This document shows positions 10,991 through 22,798 of a stretch of DNA of 64,000 nucleotides, in pieces. Under the pieces are notes generated by a model, which had not been told where the DNA came from, did no database searches, and saw only the letters and a program-made list of their open reading frames with translations. The stretch spans positions 13,420,739-13,484,738 of the forward strand of contig NC_080701.1 of the NCBI RefSeq assembly GCF_030445035.2. The letters run 5' to 3'. The DNA comes from Dasypus novemcinctus. Its lineage: Eukaryota; Chordata; Mammalia; Cingulata; Dasypodidae. Numbering within the stretch: position 1 is the stretch's first letter; each line of letters starts with the position of its first letter. The position numbers and the translations under genes were made by a program.

Positions 10991-12385
10991 CAACCTTCTC
11001 TCACTCTGTAATTAGGAGGAACGTTGTCATAATTCAACCTCCGAGCTGCGCGGCATGCTGGGACATTCCATCTAGTAGGTACAGTGAACCAGCAGCAGAA
11101 AGTGGCAGTGCTGTGGGATAACCAGGAGGGGATTCACCCCTTGTGCAGAAAAATCAGCAAGTCCACGGGATGTGGCAAGCTCCAGGTGGAGCTCTGCAGT
11201 ACACTCGAAGAGGGGAAACTTGATTCTGAGAGCGATGGGCCCAACACTGTGTACAGGATTTCTGACAGTGGTAGTTCCCTGGCTCAGGCAAGTTTCTGGG
11301 GTCATAAATCAGAGAGGACTGCCAGAGTCATTGCAAAGGACTGCAAAGGTAGAACATGAGCAAGCAGCGGCAAATGGAAGGGGGAGCAGACATTCCGGGC
11401 CATTTCAGAGACTGCAATGAGCACCAAATGGTGGAAGTCCAAGGAGACAGATCTGGCTCACTACAGAGAAGGAGGTTCTATTAATTGGAGTTGTCCCCAA
11501 ATCTATCACCTATGTATTGAATTAGAATTGTCTGAAGAGCTGTGCAAGATGCTGCTGAAGGAATTCTCTTTGTTGGGTGGGAAACTGAGTTAGAAAATCA
11601 GAAAGAGCTAAGCGAACTGTATTCTAATTTTTTTTCACCCCAGCCTGTCTCCTTTTAATGAATCAAACTAACCTAATTATGTTAGGATATACCAGGAGTG
11701 GGAAAAAAAACAGCTTCAGGTGTTGGCTTCTACCAAAAAGGTAGTTTACTCAGATGACTTACGTTCTTCTTGACCAATTTGGTCAAGTATTCTTCACACT
11801 TACCTTCAATGGGTTTCTGGCTTCCTCTTAGCTCAGTTCTTTGAATTCTGATTTTTTCCACCATATCACTGATTTGTTATTCCATTTTAGTATACTCATC
11901 CAGCCCAAGCTCAGAATTTCCCTAGACACAGTTCTGATGCTCATCTCCTGTGCCTCATATCATCATCAAATGGAGCTCTGCTTATGCCCCAGGGGACACA
12001 CTAGCTGTGCCTGTTTTCAGTTCAGTCTACTTCCTAGGGAGGGGAGTATTTTCCACTACTGTGTCCTTCCTTTGTGCAGATTCCAAACGAGGCAGGAAGT
12101 GATCAGCGCTAACCGTGTCCCCGAAGCTACAACTTTCAAGAAGAGAGCATTTGTGGAGAAAAATAAAATCCAGGGTTGGAGAGAGGAAAACAAGATCAGG
12201 CTGTTTGTAAACGATGGCTAAAGAGGTACTTGAGAAGGGAGGTGACTGTCTTAGGTTTGAGCCCCAAGAAGCAGGCTGTTTCAAAGATTCCCATGCAAGT
12301 GATTTGTTAAAGACATTCTTCCAGGAGAAGCAGGTAAGCAGGACAGGGACAGGAAAGAAGCTGAGCGGAGTCACAACGTGAGCAC
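10991..12385. other. Unassigned sequence
   Basis: No gene recognised. Frames at 11084-11359, 11841-12221 and 12027-12374 overlap each other on both strands and show no domain. The stretch 12225-12370 reads like a decayed old repeat but I cannot name it. Confidence 0.3.
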
Positions 12386-12887
12386 TGTATTAGTTCCCTA
12401 CTGCTGTGTAACAAATTACCCCAAACTCAGTGGCATGAAACCTCTCTCATTTATCATCTCACAGAAGCCCAGGCATGGCGCAGCTGGGTATCTCAGTATC
12501 TCACAAGGCTGCAGTCACGGAGCCTCTGGAGCATGCGATGACCTAAGACTCCGGGGCTTCTTCCAAACGGATGTGGCTGTTGGCAGAATTCATTCCTTTG
12601 TGGCCGTAGAATGAATAGGGGTTTGCTTCCTCGAGGCTAGGGGACGACACCTCTGCATTCAGGAAAGGCCTTTGTCCTCTTTTCAAGGCTTACCTGGTTA
12701 GGTCAGGGCCATCCAGGTGACGAGGGACCTTAAATACACCTGCAGAATCCCTGCACCTTCGCAAACTAACGTTAACCGCCCCAGGAGAGCTATTCCAGCA
12801 TAGTTCCAGCTCCTGTATTCACACAAGGGGTGGGGATTGCGCAGAGTGTGGGTTCCTGGGAGCTATTGGAGAATTCTGCCCACAACA
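12386..12887 (+). mobile_element. ERVL/MaLR-type solo LTR
   Basis: Begins TGTATTAGTTCCCTACTGCT and ends CCCACAACA, about 502 bp. The flanks agcac (12381-12385) and ggcac (12888-12892) fit a decayed 5-bp TSD. The start is the classic MLT-like head ('taacaaattacc', 'cagtggcatgaaac') and the last third has 'aggtcagggccatccagg'. It is old and shared by many eutherians, judging by its resemblance to well-known consensus text. Confidence 0.65.
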
Positions 12888-13720
12888 GGCACATTACTGA
12901 CCTTAGCGTGATCCCACAGGGAGTTTTGGAATAGGAGTTACACCTCAGCTGGTGGAAGCTTGAGGCAAGGCGAGCCTGGCGTTCTTATTCCCTCACCAGG
13001 CGGGCACTGGTTAAGGACTTCCTCTCGGGGAGGTAAACACCCAGGCTCTCTGCAAATGCACGCAGAGGCTTCCACAGCTCCTGGGCAGTAGGATGAAGGA
13101 AGTTGCATGTGCAAGCCATCAAACAAAAGAACTTAGAACAGGAGGGGCACATGCAAATTAAGGGATCACAGGGGATGCGGGTGAAGCACCAGCAGTGACC
13201 ACCCCAGTCCGCTCACTCCGACGCTTAGAGTACTTGAGTCTCTCTTCAAGTTCATTCCAGCCTACCACTGCTCCTCCAGGAGGGAGATGGTCACATTTTC
13301 CGGAGAAAACTTACCAGAGGAACGTTGGTGAGATCATCTGAAGCACCCACAGCTGCAGCTGGTCTTGAGCTCACAGCCGATATCCATTGTCTCCCTCCTC
13401 TCCACTCATTCTCACTTCTCTCACCTCTGCCAGTGTTTTTCCTGGTCTTGAAGGCTGGCCTGCTAAGGTGAAGCCAGGCCCTCATCCTGAAGGTCACAGC
13501 CCCTGGTCACCAGGCCTCCTTGGGCCATCCTTGAGTCAAGTCCCCATTGAGAGTCAAAGCTTGGCAGGGGAGCCCAGTTGGCCCACTGGATCCTCTCAGC
13601 TGCAAACACCTTCCTTCAGCCCTGTTTCGTAGCAGCAATCCTACCAGCTCAGGGTGGGCAGGGCCAATACTCCCTGCCAGCTCGGGAACGCCTCTCCTCT
13701 TCTTATTCTACTGGCATGGG
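12888..13720. other. Unassigned, moderately GC-rich
   Basis: No recognised gene. Frames at 12938-13126 (-), 13291-13497 (-) and 13387-13632 (+) lack domains. 12890-13200 has the feel of an old LTR but I cannot assign it. Confidence 0.3.
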
Positions 13721-13847
13721 TACTCCTTGCGCGCATCAGCACTGCACGTGGGCCAGCTCCACACAGGTCAAGGAGGCCCGGGGTTTGAACCCTAGACCTC
13801 CCATGTGGTAGATGGACGCTCTATCCATTGAGCCAAGTCCGCTTCCT
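13721..13847 (-). mobile_element. DAS-SINE, head only
   Basis: Only the 5' 127 bp of the SINE is present (A box, B box 'ggtttgaacc' on the plus strand, start of the GC body). The 3' two-thirds and the tail are absent. This is the opposite of the usual 5' truncation. Confidence 0.9.
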
Positions 13848-14196
13848 ATGCTGCAGGCTTCTTCTAGGCACATACTTGTACTCCCCACTATTTAATGGAC
13901 GTCAGATCAATAGGTCTGTGTTCCAATGTTAGTAGTACAAGTTGTGGTGCAGCTATTCTGTCCTGACCTTTGCTCCACTGTGGGCGTACCATGCCAGTTT
14001 ACACAAACATAAAACAAGTAGTAGTAGAACAGTGAATATAGATTAGAGAGCACCCATCTAATTCAAGACAGTATTCATAGGCACCTCAGATGGTGCCACA
14101 TAACTAACCAAAAACCAAACAAGCAAAACAAAGGTCAACTCCAAAACTTATCCTAAGTAAGAATTAACTTTTGGAAACGGGGAGAATTTAAATGTC
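13848..14196. other. No recognised feature
   Basis: Nothing identifiable as a gene or repeat. Confidence 0.3.
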
Positions 14197-14283
14197 TGAC
14201 ATTCATTCATTCAGCAAACACCTTTTATGTGACAAGCTTTTTGTTAGGTGAGAGGCATCCAGTGATGAATAAGACACAGTCCT
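14197..14283 (-). mobile_element. L2 3' end remnant, antisense
   Basis: 'attcattcattcagcaaaca' followed by 'gatgaataagacacagtcct' follows the antisense L2 order (cattcattcaacaaatattt ... gatgaacaagacagtcc). Confidence 0.5.
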
Positions 14284-14699
14284 GGAAAGCAGACATGGCT
14301 CAACCGATAGAGCATCTGCCTACCATATGGAGGGTCCAGGGTTCAATCTCCAGGGCCTCCTGACCCGTGTGGTAAGCTGGCCCATGCGCAGAGCTGCTGT
14401 GTGCAAGCAGTGCTGTGCCATACAGGGGCACCCCCGTGTAGGGGAGCCCCACGCACAAGGAGTGCGCCCTGTAAGGAGAGCCGCCCAGTGTGAAAGAAAG
14501 TTCAGCCTGCCCAATAGTGGGGCCGCACACACGGAGAGCTGACGCAACAAAAAGAGACACAGATTATTCCCGGTGCCGCTGACAAGAATAGAAGTGGACA
14601 CAGAAGAACACAGCTAATGGACACAGAAAACAGACAGCTGGGGCGGGGCAGGGGTGGGATGGGAAGAGAAATAAATAAAAATAAATCTTAAAAAAAAAA
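14284..14699 (+). mobile_element. DAS-SINE, full length
   Basis: The head 'ggaaagcagacatggctcaa', B box 'gggttcaatc', body, 'agaatagaagtggacacag' and an A-run tail are all present. No clear TSD. Many CpG sites have decayed. Confidence 0.93.
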
Positions 14700-15430
14700 G
14701 CTTGTAGCACCGCAGTCACACCTCACACACACACACACACGCCCAGAAGAGAATCCTCATCACCCCATTCAATAGACACACTGTGAAAGACCCACTGGCT
14801 TGGCCAGCTTGGCCCTGCGGCTGACATGCCTGCAGTGTGCTCTCTTCCTTGTCATAGAGGCCAAGCTACCCAGTTAATCTGGGTAGTCTCGAGGGAGAGC
14901 TGGCGGATGCACCACTATGATAATCCCCTTCTTTTATCGCTATAGTGCGTCCTCTTATCATTGCTAAGCACCTTTCTCCCAGCCGCTGTGTCCTTTTAAC
15001 AGCTCATACGGGTGACTCCCTTCTGACGACTGTCCAAGGGCTCCTAGAGCCAAGTTGCCCACACCTGTGAGAGCCAGATGTGCCTGGAGTTCACCTCCCC
15101 AGCAGGGGCCCTTAGGCAAAGACCGACATGGGTGGGTGCATGGCTCACCCCCCTAGTCTTGAGTGGGTCAACTTCAAGGGCAATCTACACCCCAGAGCTA
15201 CCAAGAGGATCATGGGAAGCTGCAGCTTTGCCCCGAAATTGTATGCTGGATTTCTCCCCTCCCGTCTCGCCTCCCCCATTTCCTTACAGGTTTCTCCTGG
15301 AGCACCTCAACATTAAGTCATTTCCTTACAAGGGAGCATCTGCTCTTGGGGAACTCTGTCTACAAGAGGTGGTACTAAAAGTGATTCTATTATCTTTTAA
15401 GTGCAGTGACAATTCCTTCTGTATGACCCC
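14700..15430. other. Unassigned, with a (CA)n run
   Basis: A (CA)n microsatellite lies at about 14722-14741. The long frame starting at 15078 runs on into the LTR at 15431 and has no domain. Confidence 0.3.
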
Positions 15431-15907
15431 TGTATTAGTCAGCCAAAGGGATGCTGATGCAAAATACCAGAAAATGGTTGGTTTTTACAAAGGGTATTTA
15501 TTTGCGGTAGGAGCTTACAGATACCAGGCCATAAAGCATAAGTTACTTCCCTCACCAAAGTCTGTTTTCATGTGTTGGAGCAAGATAACTGCCGACGTCT
15601 GCGAGGGTTCAGGCTTCCTGGGTTCCTCTGGGCTCAGCTCCCCTGTTTTCTCCACAAGGTCAGCTGTTGACTATCAGGAGAACAGCTCTGTCTCTTTCCC
15701 TGGGGCTCCAGCTTAACACTTTAGCATCAAACTCCAACATTAAAAACTCTCAACTCTGTCCTTTGCCATGCGTCTTATCTTGGCGGGTGGGGACTCAACG
15801 CCCAATCAAAGCCCTAATCATAACTCAATCATGCCCAGGTACAGACCGAATTACAAACACAATCCAATACCTATTTTTGGAATTCATAACTGTATCAAAC
15901 TGCTACA
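15431..15907 (+). mobile_element. MaLR-like solo LTR, xenarthran group
   Basis: A 477-bp block begins TGTATTAGTCAG and ends AACTGCTACA. The flanks acccc and gcccc fit a 5-bp TSD with one mismatch. It is closely related to the copy at 34072, sharing 'gcttcctgggttcctctggg'. The TGTATTAGT start and 5-bp duplication fit ERVL/MaLR. Confidence 0.7.
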
Positions 15908-15911
15908 GCCC

Positions 15912-16085
15912 CCCAGGGCCTTATTTTTTCACTTTATTTTCAAAGACGCTTTAGGTGACAGAAAAGTCACAGAGATTAGAAGGGATTCCCATATACCCGA
16001 CCCCTTCTCCCTCTCCCATTTTCCCCTGTTAGTAATATCTTACATGACTATGGTACACTCGTTTCAATATTGAAGCATTGCTACT
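15912..16085 (-). mobile_element. L1M 3' UTR fragment, antisense
   Basis: 'ttaggtgacagaaaagtcac' followed by 'agggattcccatatacccga' matches the antisense L1M 'gttcccatatacccc' motif. Confidence 0.5.
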
Positions 16086-16370
16086 GAGGGATGTAGGATG
16101 ACCAAATACCTGAAAGTAACTGTTTCTCTCCCTGTTGCTAGGATACAAAGAAAAGAATTGTATGTAAATCAGGAGGTAATGAAATGCAACCTTCTCTTTG
16201 AGCCAAATTCCGCTTCTGGTGGTCAAGAATATCCTGCTGAAGCAATGAAGTATGAAAACCAGCCTCAACCAGTTGACCGGACCTGTGCAGAAGCAGCCCC
16301 TTGCTGTCCTCACTTCAACTTGCTTAATTAACATAGTAAAATTCCCACCCAGGGGTGGAGTTATCCGCCC

Positions 16371-16737
16371 CTTTCTTTTTTTTTTTTTAAAGATTTATTT
16401 TATTCATTTCTCTCCCCTTTCCCGCCGTCCCAGTTGTCTGTTCTCTGTGTCTATTTGCTGTGTTGTTCTTCTTTGTCTGCTTCTGTTGTTGTCGGCGGCA
16501 CAGGAATCTGTGTTTCTTTTTGTTGTGTCATCTTGTTGTGTCAGCTCTCTGTGTGTGCAGCGCCATTCCTGGGCAGGCTGCACTTTCTTTCGCGCTGGGC
16601 GGCTCTCCTTACGGGGCGCACTCCTTGCGCGTGGGGCTCCCCTACGCGGGGGACACCCCTGCATGGCAGGGCACTCCTTGCGCGCATCAGCACTGCGCAT
16701 GGGCCAGCTCCACACGGGTCAAGGAGGCCCAGGGTTA
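16371..16737 (-). mobile_element. DAS-SINE, 5'-truncated, antisense
   Basis: The T-run tail begins near 16375. CpG-rich body follows to 16737, and then the tRNA head (about 70 bp) is missing. The body is CpG-rich, which suggests a young copy. The long frames on both strands are SINE artefacts. Confidence 0.93.
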
Positions 16738-17679
16738 CCCATAAGTAGAACACGGGGCCCAGAAACCAAGGGCTGGAAACAGAGTGACTCTGTTCACCAC
16801 CACTTCCAGTGGCCTGATTGGGAAATCAGTCTTTCGTTTCTTCACAACTTTAGGTTGTTTTTCCACCACTTTAGGTTCTGTGGACCTAGATATCCTGGTT
16901 GCTGAGTGGGGATGTTTTCCCTAGAGGGCACCATAAGAGTCCCAATAAACGTAAAGCTGCAGGTGCTACCTGGTCACTTAGACTTCTTCATGCCACTGTG
17001 AATTCTTGAGGGACCACTGTCACCATCAACAAATATTAATTTGCTCCCGCTATGCAAAGTACCATGATAGACGCCGTGGGGGAGGGTGAACCAATGGTCA
17101 CCTCTCTTAGGAAGACATTTCTGATCTTCTCAGATAAAATTTTTTTTCCTGCATATTTGACCTCTTCTACAGAATTTGTCTAAGTATATGCTATATAACA
17201 TTAAAACGAGGTGTCACTAAAAAGAAACACGCATAAAACAAGGTTATGTATAGATCCATTGACAAAAAGAACTGTGACCAGAGGCTCACAGGAAGCTAAT
17301 CTGTATTTCCCTTCGGGGCAACAGTTCAGTATTTGCTAATCCAGTGTTTGCGGTAACTTTGTAGGACTCAACTGTAATTTGTTATGGCGGACCTAGGAAG
17401 GTAGTTGTGTTACAGTCATTGTAACTCTATCATAGCTTGTGTGCTTCTCTCACGAGGGACAGGCCCTTATCAGGCTTGCTCCCTCTTGTATCGTCAGGCC
17501 CTGTCACAGTGCCTGGCAGAAGGTGGAGAATCAGGTCTTTACTGTTTTTGTGATTCTGCTATGTCTTCCTTTTTTTCAATTCTGTTCCAACTATATTACT
17601 GGTGACCTCTGTCTGTAATATGGTTATTACTTTTTCTCACGGACAAAATTTCTTTCCCCAACTCTATTTGCATTTCATG
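16738..17679. other. No recognised feature
   Basis: No repeat or gene recognised. The frame at 17405-17605 is unsupported. Confidence 0.3.
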
Positions 17680-17770
17680 CACGCACTCATTTATCCACAA
17701 ATATTTAGTAAAAGCCTCCTAGGGTAAGCTATCGTATTACATACTATTAGACCACCAAGGATAAACGTGA
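17680..17770 (-). mobile_element. L2-like remnant, antisense
   Basis: 'actcatttatccacaaatat' followed by 'ttagtaaaagcctcctaggg' resembles the antisense L2 end (tcattcaacaaatatttattgagc). Confidence 0.35.
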
Positions 17771-17998
17771 GAGTCTCTGCAAGCACAAAATCTGATACTG
17801 AGTTAGAGAGTGAGCACATTTCAGAGATCTATGAAAAGGTTGCTGATGGATTAACAATAAACTCGCAGCCACTGGCACTCTAACTCATGCCTGGATGAAG
17901 CTATTCTAACATCTATATTTTTGATCAGGCACATCACAGCCTTCTTGCACTTATGAACTCTAGACCAGCCATCAGCACTAGACTTAGGGGCTATTTTA

Positions 17999-18125
17999 CT
18001 TCCGCCCCCCCCTTTACTTATTTTTTTAAAAGTTACATTCAAAAAATATAAGAGGTCCCCATATACCCCCCCCATCCCCCTCACCCCACTCCTCCCACAT
18101 CAACAACTCCAAGTCCTGAAAAAGC
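17999..18125 (-). mobile_element. LINE-1 3' UTR mini-insertion with internal deletion
   Basis: 127 bp are flanked by a perfect 16-bp TSD, cttaggggctatttta (17983-17998 and 18126-18141). It contains the L1 3' end (ttacattcaaaaaatataag, C-rich tract), then jumps from 'catcaacaac' to 'tccaagtcctgaaaaagcc', skipping about 180 bp present in the copy at 29364. Confidence 0.85.
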
Positions 18126-18169
18126 CTTAGGGGCTATTTTAAATAGCAAAATCAACAAAAAGCACAAAA

Positions 18170-18193
18170 AGGCAAAAAAAAAAAAAAAAAAAG
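18170..18193 (+). repeat. Poly(A) run
   Basis: About 20 consecutive A. It may be the tail of a small retrocopy, but nothing recognisable precedes it. Confidence 0.5.
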
Positions 18194-18384
18194 TGGCACT
18201 AAATATAAATATACCAGGAATAGGACACTTGTTTACAGGATGAGAGTTGAAACAAGAAGGCAGAGCATTGCCTCCCTCCATCCCAGCTGGGAATGTGCAT
18301 GCTGGGAGGCTCAGATTGTTCACTGTTCTGCTTGTGTTAAGCAAGTAGGTGAATTCTGATATGGAATCTGTGACTGAGGGTTGA

Positions 18385-18790
18385 GTGAACCACAAACTTG
18401 GTGGCTTAAAACAGAAACTTGCTCTCTAACTGCTCTAGAGAGTAGAAGTCTGAACCAAGGTGTAGGCAAGAACCACGCTAAAGCCTCTAGTGAGGGACCT
18501 TCCTTGTCTCTTCCAGGTTTCTGGTCGCCCTAGGTGGGCCTTGGTATAGGGCAGTGTAATTCCAAACTCTGCCTCTCTCTGCACATGGCCATCTTCCCTC
18601 TGCGTGTGTGTCCTTGTATCCAAATTTCGTCTTACAAGAACACTAGTCATATTGGATTTGGGGTTTATTCCAATCCAGTATGACCTCATGTAACTAATTA
18701 CATTTGCAAAGGCCCTGTTTCTAAATATGCTCACATTCTGAGGTTCTGGGTGGAAATGAATTTAGGGGATATGAATTTTATAGTATACAA
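18385..18790 (+). mobile_element. MLT1-type MaLR LTR
   Basis: The classic MLT1 order is present: 'cacaaacttggtggcttaaa', 'agtctgaaccaaggtg', 'ctctgcctctctctgcacat', 'tagtcatattggatttgggg', 'gacctcatgtaactaattac', and 'ctcacattctgaggttc'. It is old, shared across eutherians, and incomplete at the 5' side. Confidence 0.8.
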
Positions 18791-18889
18791 TGAAGTGTAT
18801 ATTATTGGGACCTAACTGGGCAATAAGGAAGACCAACCTGAAGGAGAGACACTTAGTTGGACTCCTGTCAAGTGTGTTGAAGTTATCCA

Positions 18890-20160
18890 TACAAACAGAT
18901 ATCTTGGAAGAAAGAAGAACCTTCTACAGAGAGGAATCAGCCTGTCTGAAAACCTAGTGATAGAAAGTAACAGGACTAATATTCAAGAAATCAAAAGAAT
19001 GACTTTCATTGAAGTATACTTGGAACATTTAAGCAAACTATTACTGCTTCCTCTCAAGGCCCCACTAAAATGACAAAAATGAATTTAAAATGTATAAATT
19101 CATAGGGATAAAGAAAAACAGAGGCAACAATGAACTGGTGATGTCAACAAATTTTTGGAAGATAGTAAGCAGAGGGAGAAGTGAAAAAAAAACTCTAGCA
19201 GACCAGAGAAAGCGGAAACCTACAGTCCTGTGTGGGAAGATGACAAGGAGCAAGCCAATTCCCCCATGAAATCACAGAAAGGGTCAGTGAGCAGAGGCAC
19301 CAGGAGCAGTGGAAGGTAAGGTAAGAGATGGGGCTGAAACGGATTGATTGGAAGTCTGAATATAAGAGATTCCCAGGTGCGTAGCTGCATAGCCAGGTAC
19401 CAACCCTTCTTTGGTCTCTGCAGGGCACCAGAAGTATTTAATTTGGAGAAACTGAATCAGAGCAGTCCAGCCCGTGATGCAGAACGGAGCATGGGAACGT
19501 GATGCGGAACTGATAAAGGCAGAATAGGTTGGAATCTGCACCCTGCAAGGTAAAGCCCCCTCCCTCCCAGCCTTTCCCTGTTCACCTCCCAGAATGGTGG
19601 AGCCAGGGTTATAGCTTCCAGGCAAAAAATAGAGAATACTTCTCTAGAGAAAACAGAACAGACTCCAGAATAAAAAAAGTTACACAAATTAATATTTTAG
19701 ATCTGTTAAAAGAGCAGAGTCCTTGCCCAAACACCCTACAGTGATCAAACCAGTCTATGCACAAAGAACTCTCATTAGCTTTAAAGTATACCTTTAAATA
19801 TGAATGGACAAATAACTCCATACTTTGGAAAGTTAGTATCATGAAATACAGAGACTAAAACAGAAAAACAACTCAGAGGAAACAAATATTGTAAGGAGCA
19901 AAAGATAGTACCCTCAGAGAAATCAGAAGATATAAACAAAAACAGGTTGCTGTACAAATAAGAGAGACAAGAAAGAGCATTTGGAAATTAAATATATATA
20001 GATGAAGTACTGTCAGTATAGAGGATAGAAGAAAAAGTCAGACAAGTCTCCCAAAAAGTAGAACAAAAAGGCAAAGAGATGGAATATAGGAGAGTATATA
20101 TGATTTATGAAAGTTGAGAAGAAATCATAGGGAAGAGATTTTTAAAGGAATAATACAAGA
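18890..20160 (+). mobile_element. Possible L1M/HAL1 5' portion (sense)
   Basis: 'ctagtgatagaaagtaacag' and the purine-rich 19850-20150 tract ('aggatagaagaaaaagtcag', 'gcaaagagatggaatatagg') resemble L1M/HAL1 5' UTR-ORF1 text. No intact frame. Assignment is tentative. Confidence 0.35.
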
Positions 20161-20170
20161 TCAGAAGTTT

Positions 20171-20262
20171 ATTTTATTTTTTAAAGGAGGTACCAGGGAT
20201 TGAACCTGGGACCTCATAAGTAGGAGGCAGGAGCTCAAACCACTAAGTTACACTGGCTCCCC
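20171..20262 (-). mobile_element. Short tRNA-derived SINE monomer, antisense
   Basis: 'ggaggtaccagggattgaac' followed by 'ctgggacctcataag' and 'ggctcccc' is the reverse complement of the short SINE head. The T-run tail is at the left. Confidence 0.75.
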
Positions 20263-20439
20263 TGAAAGGGTCTATTAAGTTCCCAAGATGATGAATGAAA
20301 AAACGGTTACCCCTAGGTTTAGCATTGGGATGCTTGAATGCTCGCAGCCAGTCCTTCTCTTCATGTCTCTGTCAAGTTAGTTGCTTGAAGCTTGTTCACT
20401 ATATATGCAGGAAGGACCCATGGGAAAAACAGGCAAGAA

Positions 20440-20715
20440 ACCTAGTTTTTGCAGGTTATTAACTTTGTTGATATCTTTTATAGTGGAATGCCAGTTTTAC
20501 TGGATATAAAATCCTTGGCTCATATTTTCTTAGCATGTATTGTAAATATGTTTTTATTTTCTTCTGGCATAAAGCAGTACTCAAAGTTTGATAATATGCT
20601 TCATTTTCTTTCCATTATATCATTTGCTGTTTTTGCTTAAATACTCAATTGTTTTTCTTTAAAGTCCAGTGATTCTATTAGATAATGGCTGGTGTTGGTA
20701 ATTCTTGGGTTAATA
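20440..20715 (-). mobile_element. L1/HAL1 fragment, antisense
   Basis: 'tttactggatataaaatcct', 'tatatcatttgctgtttttg' and 'aaagtccagtgattctatta' follow the antisense HAL1/L1 order. Confidence 0.5.
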
Positions 20716-20728
20716 AAACACTTAGGTA

Positions 20729-21157
20729 GGGGAGTGGATTTGGCTCAACTGATAGAGCATCCGCCCACCACATAGGAGGTCCAGGATTCAAACCCAGGGT
20801 CTCCTGACCTGTGTGGAGCTGGCCCACGCACAGTACTGTGCGTGCAAGGAGTGCCGTGCCACACAGGGGTGTCCTCCGCGTAGGGGAGCCCCCTGCGCAA
20901 GGAGTGCGTCCCTCAAGGAGAGCCGCCCAGTGTGAAAAAAGTGCAGCCTGCCCAGGAGTGGTACAGCACACACAGAATGCTGACGAGGCAAGATCATGCA
21001 ACAAAAAGAGACACAGATTCCCAGTGCCACTGACAGGGATACGGGCGGACACAGAAGAACACACAGTGAATGGACACGGAGAAAACAACTGGGGTGGGGC
21101 GGGGAAGGGGAGAGAAATAAATTTTAAAAATAACAATAAGAAATAAATTTTAAAAAG
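20729..21157 (+). mobile_element. DAS-SINE, full length
   Basis: The head 'ggggagtggatttggctcaa', B box 'ggattcaaaccca', body and a long AT-rich tail with two TTTTAAAAA segments are present. No clear TSD. Confidence 0.93.
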
Positions 21158-21303
21158 AAACGTACCCAACACCTGCATGCTGACAAGCACAAATGGAAAC
21201 ATACCAAACACATGCACACAAATAAAAAAAGAGTAGGAACATACCTGCACACAAACAAGCAGAAGAAGAAGGGGGGGTTAGGCCAGGGCTGGGAGATAGC
21301 TAC

Positions 21304-21759
21304 TGAGTGTGCTCTTGACTTCCCCAGGAAATATTAACACCATGGAATGGGTTGGCTTAAACAATGGGAACGTAATGGTTCACGGTTTTGAGGTTAAGAG
21401 AAGTGCAATATCAAGGCATTATCAAGGTGATGATTTCTCCCAGAAGACGGTGGCGTTTCGAGGCTGGCTGCTGGCAATGGCTGTTCTTCGCCTCCTCTGC
21501 CACATGGCAATGCACATGGCGCACTCTCCCGGCTTCTTCCTTCCCCGCTGGGTTCCACGGATGTTCAGCTGCTGGCTGCCCCCTCTTGCTTTCTCTCTGC
21601 CTATGATCTTCCTCACGAGGCCTTCAGCTCTGGGAATAGGCCCATCTTGGCCCAGCTGGGCCACACTTAACTGAAGTAACCTCATCAAAAGGCCCATTTA
21701 CATGAGTCACACCGACAAGAACGGATGTTTTTCGGGGTGCATTGCTCCAAATGACCACA
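21304..21759 (+). mobile_element. MaLR-like LTR, xenarthran group
   Basis: 'aatattaacaccatggaatg', 'cacggttttgaggttaagag', 'cacacttaactgaagtaacc' and 'catcaaaaggccc' lead to an ending CCAAATGACCACA. The related but incomplete copy is at 355-810. Confidence 0.6.
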
Positions 21760-22016
21760 AATGGTATATACATCCAGAATATACATAGCAGGGAGGCTGC
21801 GACGTGGTCTGGATGATAGAGAAGGTCTTTCGGAGGAGATGAAAGCAGGCCAGGTGCTAAGAGCAGAGAGGGAAGGGGGAAGTGGCACGAGATGAGGCTG
21901 GATGGTTACAGATAGCGCGGGCCTTTGTGGAATATACGTAGGAAGTCATCCTTTTTCCATCAGCATTGGGAAACACTGAACAGTTTTACACAGTAGACTG
22001 ATGAGATCAGATTATT

Positions 22017-22130
22017 ATTTTTTAACACTTTTAAAAAATCAAAGTTAATGGATCATGATCACAAAGAATGTTACATTAAAAAACATAAGAGGTTCCCATA
22101 TAACTCACTCCCCACCCCCTCATCCCCATC
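22017..22130 (-). mobile_element. LINE-1 3' end, antisense, short
   Basis: 'gttacattaaaaaacataag' followed by 'aggttcccatata' and a C-rich stretch. About 110 bp only, and directly adjoined by a second, longer L1 3' end. Confidence 0.65.
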
Positions 22131-22798
22131 ATTTTTGTAAATTATATATTTTTTAAGATAAATACATCTCAAAAAATGTTGCATTAAAAAACATGAGGTT
22201 CCTGTATACCCCCCATCTCCCCACCTCACACCTCCCACACCAACAACCTCCCCCATCACTGTGGCACACTCACTGCACTCCGTGAACACATTTTGGAGCA
22301 CTGCTGCACCACATGGATAGTAGTTTACCCTGTAGTTCTCACTCTCCCCCAGTCCATTCAGTGGGTTATAGCAGGATATATAAAGTCCAGCATCTGACCC
22401 TGAAATATCATTTAGGACAACTCAAAGTCCCAAAATGCCCCCACATCACATCTCTTCTTCCCTCTCCCTGCCCTCAGCAGCTACTGTGGCCACTTTCTCC
22501 ACCTCGATACTACAATTTCTTCTATTACTAGTCACAATAGTTTTATAGCAGAATATCAGTAAGTCCACTCTAATCTGTATTTTATTCCTCCATTCTGTGG
22601 ACCCTGGGGTGACGATGTCCACACCACCTCTAGATCAAGAAGGGGCTTAGATTCCACACGGGTGATGGACGCAATTCTTCTACTTACAGTTGTAAGCGCT
22701 CTTTGGATCAACAGCACAATCCAAGAAATCAAAAATACACTCTCAGCAAATAACAGCAGATTTGAAGAGGCAGAGGAGACTATTTTTTTAAAGCGCAT
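22131..22798 (-). mobile_element. LINE-1 3' UTR, antisense, 5'-truncated
   Basis: Starts with 'gttgcattaaaaaacatgag' and runs through 'gggttatagcaggatatata' to the tract near 22680 ('gttgtaagcgctctttggat'). About 650 bp of the same 3' UTR as at 29364. Confidence 0.75.

Noticed and set aside
15078-15716. 212-codon plus frame
   Set aside because: It crosses the start of a MaLR-like LTR at 15431 and has no recognisable domain or splice sites.
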